Source of the DNA: Paenarthrobacter sp.
GTDB lineage: Bacteria; Actinomycetota; Actinomycetes; Actinomycetales; Micrococcaceae
Assembly: GCA_031179305.1 (NCBI GenBank)
Contig: JAPSHX010000002.1
Coordinates: forward strand, 62,001 to 126,000
DNA: 64,000 nt
Direction of reading: 5' to 3'
A program made the translations under genes and the position numbers. A model generated the notes under the pieces. The model had not been told where the DNA came from. It saw nothing but the letters and a program-made list of their open reading frames with translations, and did no database searches. Shown here piece by piece: positions 1 to 8,782 of this stretch. Every line of letters starts with the position of its first letter. The stretch's first letter is position 1.

Positions 1-1298
1 GGCTCGAGGGGCTGGATCTGCGACTCCACAGTGGCCACGTCGTCGCGCAACTGTTCCAGCACGGACGCCGAAGCCTCGGCAGCGGCTTGATGTTCCGCCG
101 TTTGACCACGTTTGGCCGCAAGGCGCGCCGTGATCTCTTCCAAACGCTGCTCATCGGGCAGCCTGGCCTCCAGGACTGCGCTGCTTGCCTTTACGCCTTC
201 CAAGGCAGCGGCGGTGTTAGTTGCCTCCAAGCCGGCCGCGGCAAGCTTCCTGCGTAGGCCTGCCGTCTGCGCAACGGCGGCCTGAAGTTTACGCTCTGCG
301 GTATCGATCGCTTCCAGATGTCCGCTGAGGACAGCAGCGCGTCGGTGTTTTCCGAGCATCTCCTTGTTCTCCAGCGCCCGGGGGGCTGCCAATTCAAGTA
401 GGACCCGCCGCTGCATCGCAGCGCCGAGGCGCCCATGCCGGAGCGCCTTCTCTTGCGCCATATGGAGTTGTTCCATGAGGCGGTTGGCCAAGGACTCGGC
501 CTCAGCAGAATCGTCCAATCGGCGCTTCCATTCAGCTTTGACTTCTGCTTCGACATCTGAAAGCCAGGCCTCGGGCTCCTTTCGAGGCTCATTTTCAGCC
601 GTTGGAGTGGATGAGGCAAGACCCAGCTGTTCGTGCTCCGATGCAACCCGGTCAAGCAGCAGCTTGAGCTCTGACGCATTCTCCTGCACGGCACGGGCAG
701 CCTCGGCCGCTTGCTGAACGAGTTGGCGTTCAACAGCTTCAAATCGTTGCGTGCCGAACAACTTTTGCAACAGTTCCAGCCGCTCATTGGCCTTGGACCG
801 CAAGAAAGCCGCAAAGTCGCCCTGTGGCAGCATCACCACCCGGGTGAACTGCTCCCGATCCATTCCGAGGACGTCCGTGAGCTCGGCGCCTACCTCGTCA
901 TTCCTGGAAGATTTCTCTTCCCAGCTTCCTGTGACACGTTCCCTGAGGAGGGTCTTGGCCTGCTGGGTGGTGAATCCGTTGCGGCCGCGAGCGCTGGGCC
1001 GGTCCCAAGCTGGCGATCGCGTCACTTCAAAGCGGCGCCCCCGCGCTGAGAACTCACAGACCACGCGCGGCTCCGCACTTGGCGCCGCATGGTCGCTTCG
1101 TAGCCTTTTCCCTTCCTGGCGGGCACCGGGAACGGACCCATACAGTGCGAAACAGATGGCATCCAGAATGCTGGTTTTGCCCGCGCCCGTAGCGCCATTG
1201 AGGAGGAACAACCCCTGTGCGCCCAAATGGTCGAAGTCAATGTGCTGGGGCGTAGCAAACGGACCGAAGGCTTCGATGTCCAGACGATGAATTCTCAC
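1..1298 (-). CDS. sbcC: Nuclease SbcCD subunit C, N-terminal part (runs off left edge)
   Basis: ATPase subunit of the SbcCD (Mre11-Rad50 type) complex, which opens DNA hairpins and processes double-strand ends. Reading from a GTG at 1298 the frame stays open to the window edge (about 432 codons). The protein starts VRIHRLDIEAFGPF; Walker A GATGAGKT lies at about residues 35-42 and the Q-loop LPQGDF around residue 159. An Ala/Glu/Arg/Leu-rich stretch that looks like the first coiled-coil arm follows. The Walker B and ABC signature halves would lie beyond position 1. The GTG overlaps the sbcD stop by four bases (GTGA), the usual sign of translational coupling. Confidence 0.93.
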   Translation of the reverse strand, partial: MRIHRLDIEAFGPFATPQHIDFDHLGAQGLFLLNGATGAGKTSILDAICFALYGSVPGARQEGKRLRSDHAAPSAEPRVVCEFSARGRRFEVTRSPAWDRPSARGRNGFTTQQAKTLLRERVTGSWEEKSSRNDEVGAELTDVLGMDREQFTRVVMLPQGDFAAFLRSKANERLELLQKLFGTQRFEAVERQLVQQAAEAARAVQENASELKLLLDRVASEHEQLGLASSTPTAENEPRKEPEAWLSDVEAEVKAEWKRRLDDSAEAESLANRLMEQLHMAQEKALRHGRLGAAMQRRVLLELAAPRALENKEMLGKHRRAAVLSGHLEAIDTAERKLQAAVAQTAGLRRKLAAAGLEATNTAAALEGVKASSAVLEARLPDEQRLEEITARLAAKRGQTAEHQAAAEASASVLEQLRDDVATVESQIQPLE

Positions 1299-2500
1299 AA
1301 CTCCGCCTCCTGTAACCGGACAGCTTCGAGTGCTTCCTGCAACGCCGCTTCTTCTGCATCGCTGGCGCCGCGATCCCTGACGTGTTCCAGGAATCCACAG
1401 CAGACTCCAAGGTCGTCTTCGGCAGCAGCGAGACGATGGCTGTAGCTGGTGGAAGTCCGGGCCTCTGCACCTTGGGGATCGAAGGAGAGAACCAGCGTGT
1501 CAGGGAAGCGGCTACGCACCCTCTCCATGGCCTGCGCCGGCCGTTGTGCATCCGTCAGCGTGATTTGGCAGTACGCACTCTCCGCCCACGCGTGCTCTTC
1601 GGCGGCCAGCAGATCATCCAGCGTCCCACGCAACGTAGCCAGGGTTTTAGGGGCCTCCCACACAACTTCCTCAACAGCGATCACTCCATCGGCGTCAAGG
1701 TCCACCAGCCAGGCACCTTTGTGGTGCTTGGCCTCCGAAAATGAATAGGCCAAGGGAGAACCGGAGTACCGGACATTGGGGGCCAGCTCCTGCCGCCCAT
1801 GGAGGTGACCCAGCGCGGTGTAGGCGAAGTCTTCAAAGAGATCCAACGGAACTGCGCCCAGGCCGCCGATGCTCAGGTCCCGTTCGCTTTCCGAAGTAAT
1901 GCCGCCACTGGCAAAAGTATGTGCGAGGACCACAGGATAGACGGGTCCTTTTGCGCGGCGGGCCTGAACATCCTGCCGGATCCGATCCACGGCCGCCAGG
2001 GTGACATCAAAGTGGTTGGCGTTTTCAGCGCCCAGGCGCTCAGCCACGAGCCGGGGTTCAAGATAGGGAATACCGTAAATGGCAACCTGGCCGCTTCCTG
2101 TGCCGTCCTTGCCATGTCCATCAGCGCTATTTGCCTGGACTCCGAGGGGGAAGAGGATTGGCACGTCAAGGTCTTCCACCCGCGTCCTCAGGTGTACTCC
2201 CCCGCGTTCCAGCAGGCGCGAGGCAAATCCCAGCCTGATCGCGGAGTCGTGGTTGCCGCTGGTCAGGACAACCCCGGCCCCTGCCTGAGTAATGCGCACC
2301 AGGGCATCATCAAGCAGTTTGACCACATCCAGCCCGGGCAAAGCGCGATCGTAGACGTCTCCTGCTATGAGCACCACGTCAACGGACTTGGATTCAACCA
2401 CCGACACCAACTGGTCCACGAAATTGCGTTGGGCTTCGAGCATGCCAACGCCGTGGAATGACCGGCCAAGGTGCCAATCGGAAGTATGAAGTAACCGCAT
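1295..2500 (-). CDS. sbcD: Nuclease SbcCD subunit D (exonuclease)
   Basis: Metallophosphoesterase nuclease subunit that pairs with SbcC. 401 aa, a usual family length. The calcineurin-like metal ligands are visible in order: HTSDWHLGR (residues 5-13), AGDVYDR (46-52), GNHDS (82-86), LAHTFASGG near 193 and GHLHGRQ near 232. The ATG start is at 2500. It is the first gene of a two-gene unit with sbcC, whose start overlaps its stop. The 68 bp upstream, separating it from the aquaporin gene, show no clear regulatory element. Confidence 0.96.
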   Translation of the reverse strand: MRLLHTSDWHLGRSFHGVGMLEAQRNFVDQLVSVVESKSVDVVLIAGDVYDRALPGLDVVKLLDDALVRITQAGAGVVLTSGNHDSAIRLGFASRLLERGGVHLRTRVEDLDVPILFPLGVQANSADGHGKDGTGSGQVAIYGIPYLEPRLVAERLGAENANHFDVTLAAVDRIRQDVQARRAKGPVYPVVLAHTFASGGITSESERDLSIGGLGAVPLDLFEDFAYTALGHLHGRQELAPNVRYSGSPLAYSFSEAKHHKGAWLVDLDADGVIAVEEVVWEAPKTLATLRGTLDDLLAAEEHAWAESAYCQITLTDAQRPAQAMERVRSRFPDTLVLSFDPQGAEARTSTSYSHRLAAAEDDLGVCCGFLEHVRDRGASDAEEAALQEALEAVRLQEAEL

Positions 2501-2568
2501 ATTCTCAAGTTAACCGGGGGCACCGACAATAAAGCGCAGGCGAGCCGTCCGCCGTCGATCCCGTAAGG

Positions 2569-3501
2569 TTATTTGCCCTTTTTGCCGTCGAAGAAGTCAC
2601 GCGCGTCATCATTGACCGGCGCAGCCGGAACACGTCGGGAAACGTCCTCGTCAGATTTCGCAGGAGCTTCCTTGACCTCAGTTTCCTCAAGCGGCTCGTC
2701 GTTGGCATCGAAGGAGTCGTTGACCCCATCGCTGCCGCCAGTGAGGTCCTCGGCTTCGGCAACGGTGGAATGTGACAGGCCTTGGAAGCCACGGAAGGCG
2801 AGGCCGGCAAGTGCCGCACCCATCAGCGGGGCCACCCAGAAGAGCCACAGCCCCTCTATTGCCCAGGGCGAACTGAAGAATGCCTGGGCGGTTGCGCGCG
2901 CAGGGTTGAAGGGAAGGTTTCCCAGGACCTGCCCGAGCTGAAGCAGAATGGCCATTGCAAGGCCTACGGCGAAGGGGGCCATGGCAGGAAGAGCCCGGCG
3001 GCCAGCGGTCGCTCCAAGGAATACGGCAACAACGAGGGCCGACCCAAGGACCTCAACCAGCAAGACTCCTGCCATCTGCGTTTGCGCGGAAGCATGCTCA
3101 CCGAAACCTGGCGCAACGACGTCAAACGCCGCCCTGGCGTCCGTAAGGACCGGCACGGTGGTCACCACGAAATAGATCAGGGCAGCCCCAACGACGCTGC
3201 CGATGATTTGCGCCGCCACATAGGCTACGGCCGCGACAGCCCGGATTCGGCCGGCAATCAAATTGCCCAAGGTGATCACCGGATTGAAGTGACCTCCGGA
3301 CACATAGCCGAAAGCCAGCATCGCCACCGTCACGGCAAGGCCCGTGGCTAGAGCCACCGGCAAGGGGGCGCCACCAGGATTTGAAAAAATTCCGACTCCC
3401 ACTGCGGCAACCACAACGAACATCGATCCCAAAGCTTCAGCCGACAGCCTGGCAAGAAGTCCCGGTTGGGGGTCGGGTGTGGCCTGTACAGGAGAAGTCA
3501 T
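2569..3501 (-). CDS. Aquaporin / MIP-family channel with acidic C-terminal tail
   Basis: Six-helix membrane channel of the major intrinsic protein family (water or small neutral solutes). 310 aa, longer than a typical aquaporin of about 230-250 aa because of a roughly 75-residue hydrophilic tail rich in Asp, Glu and Lys. The two pore half-helix motifs are GHFNPV (canonical NPA changed to NPV) around residue 72 and NPARA around 199, with the conserved Arg after the second one. Glycerol facilitator versus water channel cannot be decided by eye. Transcribed towards sbcD but separated from it by 68 bp. Confidence 0.9.
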   Translation of the reverse strand: MTSPVQATPDPQPGLLARLSAEALGSMFVVVAAVGVGIFSNPGGAPLPVALATGLAVTVAMLAFGYVSGGHFNPVITLGNLIAGRIRAVAAVAYVAAQIIGSVVGAALIYFVVTTVPVLTDARAAFDVVAPGFGEHASAQTQMAGVLLVEVLGSALVVAVFLGATAGRRALPAMAPFAVGLAMAILLQLGQVLGNLPFNPARATAQAFFSSPWAIEGLWLFWVAPLMGAALAGLAFRGFQGLSHSTVAEAEDLTGGSDGVNDSFDANDEPLEETEVKEAPAKSDEDVSRRVPAAPVNDDARDFFDGKKGK

Positions 3502-3681
3502 GTCGAGTGAGTCCTTACGGTTAGTCTGAAGGCCGGTATGACCCGCCTCGTAGCGCGCTGCAAGGTGGTCCGGCCGGGGTAATGCAGGCTCAAAGCCACT
3601 GAGTATCCTGCCAGCAGAGTCTGGACGGTTGCTGAATGCCGCCCCGGAGCCTATCCACCCAGACCCTAACCAGCCAGAACC

Positions 3682-4026
3682 CTAACTGCCCAGAGCAATG
3701 GCTGCGATGGCAGTGGCACCAAGGCCCATCACAGCCAGTGTGCTGACCAGGACAAGCCGGGCTGATGCCGCCGCGTTTCCGACGTGGAGTTGGCGTGAGC
3801 GAATCCAGACCACGGACGCCAGCACAATGGTGGCCAGCGCCGCCATGAGTGCGCAGATTCCTTGGTAATCAAGTCCGGGAAGGCCGGCAACGAGGTTGCC
3901 GGTGGAGGGCTCGGACGTCAGCCAACTCCGCCAAATGAACAAATCCACCACCACCAGGGAGATCAACGTCCTGCGCCATGCCAAAGTGGTGCGCTCGGGC
4001 TGCAAGCCGGGGTCTCGGACTTCCAT
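3682..4026 (-). CDS. DUF202 (YidH-type) small membrane protein
   Basis: 114 aa inner-membrane protein of the DUF202 family, function unknown. The N-terminus has the family's ERTTLAWRRT motif (residues 11-20), followed by three hydrophobic segments, the last ending at the C-terminus. It lies 6 bp downstream of a second DUF202 gene and the two are surely co-transcribed. The 180 bp between this gene and the aquaporin gene hold nothing I recognise. Confidence 0.87.
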   Translation of the reverse strand: MEVRDPGLQPERTTLAWRRTLISLVVVDLFIWRSWLTSEPSTGNLVAGLPGLDYQGICALMAALATIVLASVVWIRSRQLHVGNAAASARLVLVSTLAVMGLGATAIAAIALGS

Positions 4027-4032
4027 ACTTAC

Positions 4033-4434
4033 TTACCGCGCCACCAGTATCAGCACCGCGAAGGCGAACGCCGCTACGGCAACAACAATGGTCATGAACA
4101 GCATGACCCGGGAGAACGGGAGAGCCTGATCGTTGCGCATGGCGGCTTCCATTTGCCCCCAACGGTGGTAGGAAAGTGCAGCCAGCCCCGCCCCGACCAG
4201 TGCCAGCAATACACAAAGGACCACCCGGACCGGCGTGGGCGCAATGTTCGGAGCCAGCTGGTCAACGGCAACTGCGCCGGCAAGCAAAGCCAGGGATGTG
4301 CGGATCCACGCGAGGAAGGTGCGTTCGTTGGCAAGGGAAAACCTGTAGTCGGGTGTCTTGCCTGTCCGTCGCCAAGCAGGTTCACGCAAAATGTCACTCC
4401 AAGTTTTGTCAGTGCCGGACAGCTTCCCCACCAT
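4033..4434 (-). CDS. DUF202 (YidH-type) membrane protein
   Basis: 133 aa, three predicted transmembrane segments, with the family signature RFSLANERTFLAWIRTSLAL around residues 31-50. A hydrophilic N-terminus of about 30 residues precedes the first membrane segment. It leads the DUF202 pair, and paired DUF202 genes are common in actinobacteria. It is divergent from the ADP-ribosylglycohydrolase gene with only 36 bp between the two starts, so the promoters must overlap. Function unknown. Confidence 0.88.
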   Translation of the reverse strand: MVGKLSGTDKTWSDILREPAWRRTGKTPDYRFSLANERTFLAWIRTSLALLAGAVAVDQLAPNIAPTPVRVVLCVLLALVGAGLAALSYHRWGQMEAAMRNDQALPFSRVMLFMTIVVAVAAFAFAVLILVAR

Positions 4435-4470
4435 ATCAGTGGCGGTTCCCGGACGCGGTAAGTTACTGGC

Positions 4471-5541
4471 ATGAGTGTTGAGCCTGAATCCCCCGCTGTT
4501 CCTTCCTTCGAGTCCCGTGTCAAGGGGTCACTTTTGGGAGGCGCCTTGGGTGATTCCCTCGGTTATGCAGTGGAGTTTGACTCCATCGCCGCAATTCGCG
4601 GCCGTTATGGTTCCGCCGGCCTGACGTCTTTCTCACAACTCGACGGCGGCAGCCACTTCTCGGACGACACGCAGATGACGTTGTACACCGTTGACGGCCT
4701 TGTGGAAGCGCTCGAATGGGCCAACGATGGCGTAGCCGCGGACGAGATCGCCTGCCTTTGGCTGGCCTACCTCCGCTGGCTCGCCACCCAGGACGTGGCT
4801 GTTGCTTCCTCCGCTCCCGTGCCGCAGCCGCGCTGGATCGATGCCCAGGAGGTTCTTCGTCATCGGCGTGCACCCGGAAACGCCTGCCTCAGTGGTTTGG
4901 CAACAGGGGAAATGGGAACAGTTGCACGTCCGGTCAATGCCGACTCCAAAGGTTGCGGCACGGTGATGCGTTCAGCCCCATTCGGACTCATCCCCCATAT
5001 CTCACGCGAGGCCGTTTACAAGCTCAGCTCCGACGCCGCTTCGTTGACACACGGACATCCCTCGGCGCGGCTCAGCGCCGCAGCCTTTAGCCTGCTGATC
5101 CACAACATCGTGGCCGGAAGCGACATCCGCACCGCCGCAACCGAGGCCCTCAGCTATGTCAACGGCGTCCCCACTAAGGCACCCGAGCTGGCGGAGCGGC
5201 TGGAAGCCGCCCTGCAGTTGTCGATGCAGCCTGCCCCACTGGACCCGGAAGGACTGACCACAGCGCTCGGTGAGGGCTGGATTGCCGAGGAGGCGCTCGC
5301 CGTCGGGCTTTACGCTGTGCTGGCCACCAGCGGCGGAACGCCGGCAGAACACTTCCGCAATGCAATATCCGTGGCCATCAACCACAGTGGCGACAGCGAC
5401 TCCACAGGCTCCATTGCGGGAAACATCCTGGGGGCCTACTACGGCGAAGACGGCCTGCCGTCCGACTGGCTCGAGTCCCTGGAAGCGCCGCAACTCATTC
5501 GTGGCATGGCGGACAGATTGCTTGCCGTCACCACCGGCTAA
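4471..5541 (+). CDS. ADP-ribosylglycohydrolase family protein
   Basis: 356 aa DraG/ARH-like hydrolase that would remove ADP-ribose from a modified protein or small molecule. Family motifs: GALGDSLGYAVEF (near residue 24), HFSDDTQMTLYT (near 62, metal-binding Thr/Asp cluster), a GHPSAR motif in the middle, and near the C-terminus HSGDSDSTGSIAGNILGA (near 309), which supplies the second set of di-metal ligands. All main ligands look intact, so an active enzyme is likely. The substrate is unknown. No ADP-ribosyltransferase is encoded nearby, so a toxin-antitoxin role is not supported here. Confidence 0.93.
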   Translation: MSVEPESPAVPSFESRVKGSLLGGALGDSLGYAVEFDSIAAIRGRYGSAGLTSFSQLDGGSHFSDDTQMTLYTVDGLVEALEWANDGVAADEIACLWLAYLRWLATQDVAVASSAPVPQPRWIDAQEVLRHRRAPGNACLSGLATGEMGTVARPVNADSKGCGTVMRSAPFGLIPHISREAVYKLSSDAASLTHGHPSARLSAAAFSLLIHNIVAGSDIRTAATEALSYVNGVPTKAPELAERLEAALQLSMQPAPLDPEGLTTALGEGWIAEEALAVGLYAVLATSGGTPAEHFRNAISVAINHSGDSDSTGSIAGNILGAYYGEDGLPSDWLESLEAPQLIRGMADRLLAVTTG

Positions 5542-5548
5542 ACAATAG

Positions 5549-6028
5549 CTAGATCCGGCGGAGCGTCACGTTGTTGCAAGCCTCACACACGTCCTCGGGA
5601 ATGAGGCCTCGGCGCTGCAGGAAGCCAAAGATCACGCAGCCAAGGCAGAAGCCCATGAATGCTTCCAGCGAAGCCGCCACGATCAGCAGCGCCAGCAGGA
5701 TCCAGGCGGCGGGCTGGAAGCCCGTAAAAAACAGCACGACGGCGGCACTCGTCAAGGCGGCACCGATACCCTGCGCGAATCGCTTGGGTGGACCGGCCAC
5801 CAGCTTGGCGTGCCCGATCCGGGGCGCCAGCACCTTCACTGACAGCAATGCGAGCGGGGAGATCCGCGGCCCGAACAGCACCCGTAGCCAGAAGCCGATT
5901 GCCAGTGCCACCAAGCCCCAAACCCAGCCGGTCAACAGGGTGGCAACGGCCACCGCCACCACCAGTCCAGCTGTGATCCGGGCGGCGTATTCGTTCACCG
6001 GGTTCGGGAAAGCGAACACACTCCGCAC
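5549..6028 (-). CDS. DUF4395 family membrane protein
   Basis: About 159 aa with four hydrophobic segments. The family hallmarks are FPNPVNEYAAR at the N-terminus, GPPKRFAQGIGA in the middle and GFCLGC...IPEDVCEACNN at the C-terminus, giving two CxxC-like pairs. DUF4395 genes are often found near thioredoxin/thiosulfate-related genes in actinobacteria, but no such partner is adjacent here. The frame extends to 6205 but would then overlap the exonuclease gene; I place the start at the GTG at 6028 because homology begins at once after it. No strong ribosome-binding site is visible, so the start is uncertain. Convergent with the upstream glycohydrolase (7 bp apart). Confidence 0.82.
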   Translation of the reverse strand: MRSVFAFPNPVNEYAARITAGLVVAVAVATLLTGWVWGLVALAIGFWLRVLFGPRISPLALLSVKVLAPRIGHAKLVAGPPKRFAQGIGAALTSAAVVLFFTGFQPAAWILLALLIVAASLEAFMGFCLGCVIFGFLQRRGLIPEDVCEACNNVTLRRI

Positions 6029-6059
6029 AGTATGACCATGCAGGTCGAGTAGGTGGAGG

Positions 6060-7070
6060 TTACGCGCCGCCCACCATCTGCAGGAACTCGCCCTCGGACA
6101 CAACCTCGATTTGCTGGCCCTTGGCATGCAGTTCCAAGACACGCTTTGCTTTGCCTGTGAGACGACCGGCTCGGAGGTCTCCTGCCACGAAGCCGTCACC
6201 AACAATCAGCACAGTAGTCCGCGCAGTAACCCGGCTTTCGGGCCGTGCGCCCATGTCCGCCGCACGCAACTTCGCCTCCGGACGGGTGATGGCGAGGTCG
6301 CCCGTAAACACCACTGTCTGGCCGAAGAGCGGATGTCCAGGCTCCGCGGCAGGGTTCGGCAGTGGGTTGGGCCCCTCCTCCGGCCAAGTCTGAAAACCAG
6401 CTGCCACGCCCAGGGCACGTTCCAGTGTGCGCTCGGCGGCACTTCCGGTCCTGGCCGCGAGTGCGGACATGGTCGCTTTGGAGAGTCCCAGCGCGGGATC
6501 GAAGGCGGGTTGCTTCGGCAGGTTCAGGCCAAGGGAAAGGTAGAGTTCGGCGATGCTGTTGGCGTTGTTCCGTCTGGCGATGTCCACCAGAATGCCGGCG
6601 CAGGCTCGGGCGTCTTCCGCGGCGTCGTGGTGGTTGACCAGGGGAACGCCTGCCTCCTCGGCGGCATACGGCAAAGAGTTGGACACCAGTGAGTAGCAGC
6701 GGCGGGAGAGCATCACCGTGCACACATAGTCGTAGGCTGGCCCCGCAAGGCCGGAAACTTCCAGTCCTGAGCGAATAACGCCGAGGTCGAAGGCTGCGTT
6801 GTGGGCGGCGAGTACGTCGTCCCCAATGAAGGCGCCGATTTCCGGGAAGAGCTCCCCGAATCGGGGGCGGCCTGCCACGTCTTCGGCGCGGATGCCGTGA
6901 ATTCGAGTGTTGTGGAACTCGAAATGATCATGGTTCTCCGGCGGCCGCATGAGCCAGGAGGCTTCCTCCACTACTACGCCACCGCGGACTTTGCTGAGGC
7001 CCACCGAACACGGCGAACCCCGGAAGCCGTTGGCTGTTTCAAAGTCGATCGCCGTAAAGTCCAATGCCAC
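6060..7070 (-). CDS. DnaQ-like 3'-5' exonuclease with C-terminal BRCT domain
   Basis: 336 aa. Residues about 1-170 form a DEDDh exonuclease: FTAIDFETAN (Asp/Glu pair), AAHNAAFDLGVI (Asp) and HHDAAEDARA (His and Asp). Residues about 240-335 form a BRCT domain beginning GQTVVFTGDL, with the usual Gly and aromatic positions. This fusion is a recognised actinobacterial architecture and is probably an accessory repair nuclease rather than the replicative proofreading subunit. The stop lies about 30 bp before the DUF4395 gene, and the two may be co-transcribed. Confidence 0.92.
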   Translation of the reverse strand: MALDFTAIDFETANGFRGSPCSVGLSKVRGGVVVEEASWLMRPPENHDHFEFHNTRIHGIRAEDVAGRPRFGELFPEIGAFIGDDVLAAHNAAFDLGVIRSGLEVSGLAGPAYDYVCTVMLSRRCYSLVSNSLPYAAEEAGVPLVNHHDAAEDARACAGILVDIARRNNANSIAELYLSLGLNLPKQPAFDPALGLSKATMSALAARTGSAAERTLERALGVAAGFQTWPEEGPNPLPNPAAEPGHPLFGQTVVFTGDLAITRPEAKLRAADMGARPESRVTARTTVLIVGDGFVAGDLRAGRLTGKAKRVLELHAKGQQIEVVSEGEFLQMVGGA

Positions 7071-7089
7071 TGGACAAGGTTACAGCCGG

Positions 7090-7127
7090 AAAAGGCCGCC
7101 CCAGCCGATTTCTGCAGCGGGGCGGCC
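7090..7127 (-). terminator. Rho-independent terminator of the GntR-ABC operon
   Basis: On the minus strand a 9-bp GC stem (7127-7119 with 7102-7094) is followed directly by TTTT (7093-7090). A further 5-bp outer helix (7131-7135 with 7085-7089) could form around it. It sits 40 bp past the permease stop and before the exonuclease start, so it would end the ABC operon transcript. Confidence 0.7.
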
Positions 7128-7166
7128 ATTCCGGCCTGCATTGTGGTCAACGTGACATTTTGGTAC

Positions 7167-7853
7167 CTACGGAGTGGCCCTGCGCAGTGTTGTGTAGGAC
7201 CCTGCTGCGAGTACGACACACAGGAGCGCAGCCCACCCGCTGATGGTGAGAGGAGTCTGCTGGGCGAACCAGTTACCAACGTGTCCCCATCCTTGGAACA
7301 AGGTTGTGAGGGCGGCAATGCCTATCAAAGCGATGGCCGTTCCCAAGGTAGAGACCAGGGTTCCAGTGGTGCCCCAGCGCTTGAAAATGGTTGCGAACCA
7401 GAAACCGATGATGAACATGAACATCATCACCACGAAGAAGAAAGCGGCAGTGGAGTACCAGGGACCGTCCGTGACCCACGGGATATTGAAGAAGTAGCCG
7501 TAGACGCCCCAACCGTTGGTTGCCTTCTCAAGGACGCCACCCACCATGTAGAGCACAGTCATCCCCAGTGCGATGAGTGAGAAAAGGCCCAGGGTTCCCA
7601 GATAAAACGCCCGCCGGCTGATGCTCAGGCCTTGGGAAAACGGAAACACCAGGGTCATGCTTTGGATTCCAAGAACCAGGAAGTACCACAGTGGGGCCTG
7701 GCTGCCGCCACCATTTTTCCCTTCGGTGACGGGTATGAGCGCAAAGATGGCGAGCGACATCAGGAAGGATGCCGCCAGGATGGTCAACGGCCATCCGATG
7801 TACGTCCACTTGTTGATCAGCTGCATTCGGGCAACTGCCATAGTCCTGCTCAT
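7167..7853 (-). CDS. ABC transporter membrane subunit (ABC-2-like)
   Basis: 228 aa with six hydrophobic segments, a plausible permease for the ATPase encoded just upstream. No periplasmic-binding or substrate motif is seen. The start overlaps the ATPase stop by four bases. In related three-gene YtrA-type cassettes the GntR regulator senses an envelope signal such as an antibiotic and controls the transporter. That role is inferred from context only. Confidence 0.85.
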   Translation of the reverse strand: MSRTMAVARMQLINKWTYIGWPLTILAASFLMSLAIFALIPVTEGKNGGGSQAPLWYFLVLGIQSMTLVFPFSQGLSISRRAFYLGTLGLFSLIALGMTVLYMVGGVLEKATNGWGVYGYFFNIPWVTDGPWYSTAAFFFVVMMFMFIIGFWFATIFKRWGTTGTLVSTLGTAIALIGIAALTTLFQGWGHVGNWFAQQTPLTISGWAALLCVVLAAGSYTTLRRATP

Positions 7854-8782
7854 CGCCTTGCCTCCATCGTGTCATCGGCGAAGTCTCCACTGTCTGTTCC
7901 TGCTGTGCCTGCCCCGGCCATGGTCTTCCGTACCACCAACTGCTGCAATGAAACCGGCGACAGCTCCAAGCCCAGTTCCTGGGCTTCGGTGCGTTCGCTG
8001 CCGCTGAGCACCTCGTCCACCGTCACGGAGGCCAAAGACCCCAGAGTTTCGCGGTGGAGGATCCTGCGGCCTGCCAGGAAGGTGTCCACCTTTTCCGCCG
8101 AACCTGAAACGGTGACAGCAGAACCTCGGATCTCCTCGGCATCGGCGTCCATGATGATCCTGCCCCGGTCGATCACCACAACGTGTTCAAGCAGGTTCGC
8201 TACCTCGTCAATCAGGTGTGAGGAAAGGATGATGGTGCGCGGGTGCGCGGCATAGTCTTCCACCAAGCGGTCATAGAACAGCTGCCGGGCCACAGCGTCC
8301 AAGCCCAAGTACGGCTCGTCGAAGAATGTCAGCTCTGCACGCGATGCGAGGCCTATGATCACTCCGACGGCGGACAGCTGTCCGCGTGAGAGCTTCTTGA
8401 TCCGACGTTTTACGGGAAGCTGGAAGTCTTCGGCAAGGCGGTCAGCGAAACCCTGGTCCCAGTTCTTGTAGAAGAGAGCAGCGGAGCGGAAGGCATGCTG
8501 GGGTTGGAAGTCGTCCGGGTATTTCTGTGATTCCCGGATGAAGCAGATCCGGGACAGGACGGCGTCGTTTTCATAGGCGCTCGCGCCGAAGACGAGGGCC
8601 TCTCCGGAGGTGGCGAAGGCCTGGGCGGTGAGGATGGACATCAACGTGGTCTTACCGGCCCCGTTGCGTCCCAGCAGGCCGTAGATACGGTTGGCCGTGA
8701 GGCGGAGGTTGACGTTGTCCAAGGCGTTGAGGTCTTTGTAATGCTTGATCAGGTTACGGGCCTCGACGATGGTGTCGTTCAC
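7850..8782 (-). CDS. ABC transporter ATP-binding protein
   Basis: 310 aa cytoplasmic ATPase. Walker A GRNGAGKTT is at about residues 38-46, the signature is LSRGQLSAVG (a variant of LSGGQ) and Walker B is LTFFDEPYLGLD; the switch His lies in LSSHLIDE. The C-terminal 90 residues carry no recognised domain. It is the middle gene of a GntR-ATPase-permease operon with four-base overlaps on both sides. Confidence 0.93.
   Translation of the reverse strand: MNDTIVEARNLIKHYKDLNALDNVNLRLTANRIYGLLGRNGAGKTTLMSILTAQAFATSGEALVFGASAYENDAVLSRICFIRESQKYPDDFQPQHAFRSAALFYKNWDQGFADRLAEDFQLPVKRRIKKLSRGQLSAVGVIIGLASRAELTFFDEPYLGLDAVARQLFYDRLVEDYAAHPRTIILSSHLIDEVANLLEHVVVIDRGRIIMDADAEEIRGSAVTVSGSAEKVDTFLAGRRILHRETLGSLASVTVDEVLSGSERTEAQELGLELSPVSLQQLVVRKTMAGAGTAGTDSGDFADDTMEARR

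Noticed and set aside
4471..5541. ADP-ribosylglycohydrolase as part of a DarTG-like toxin-antitoxin system
   Set aside because: It is the DraG/ARH fold, not macro-domain, and no ADP-ribosyltransferase toxin is adjacent.
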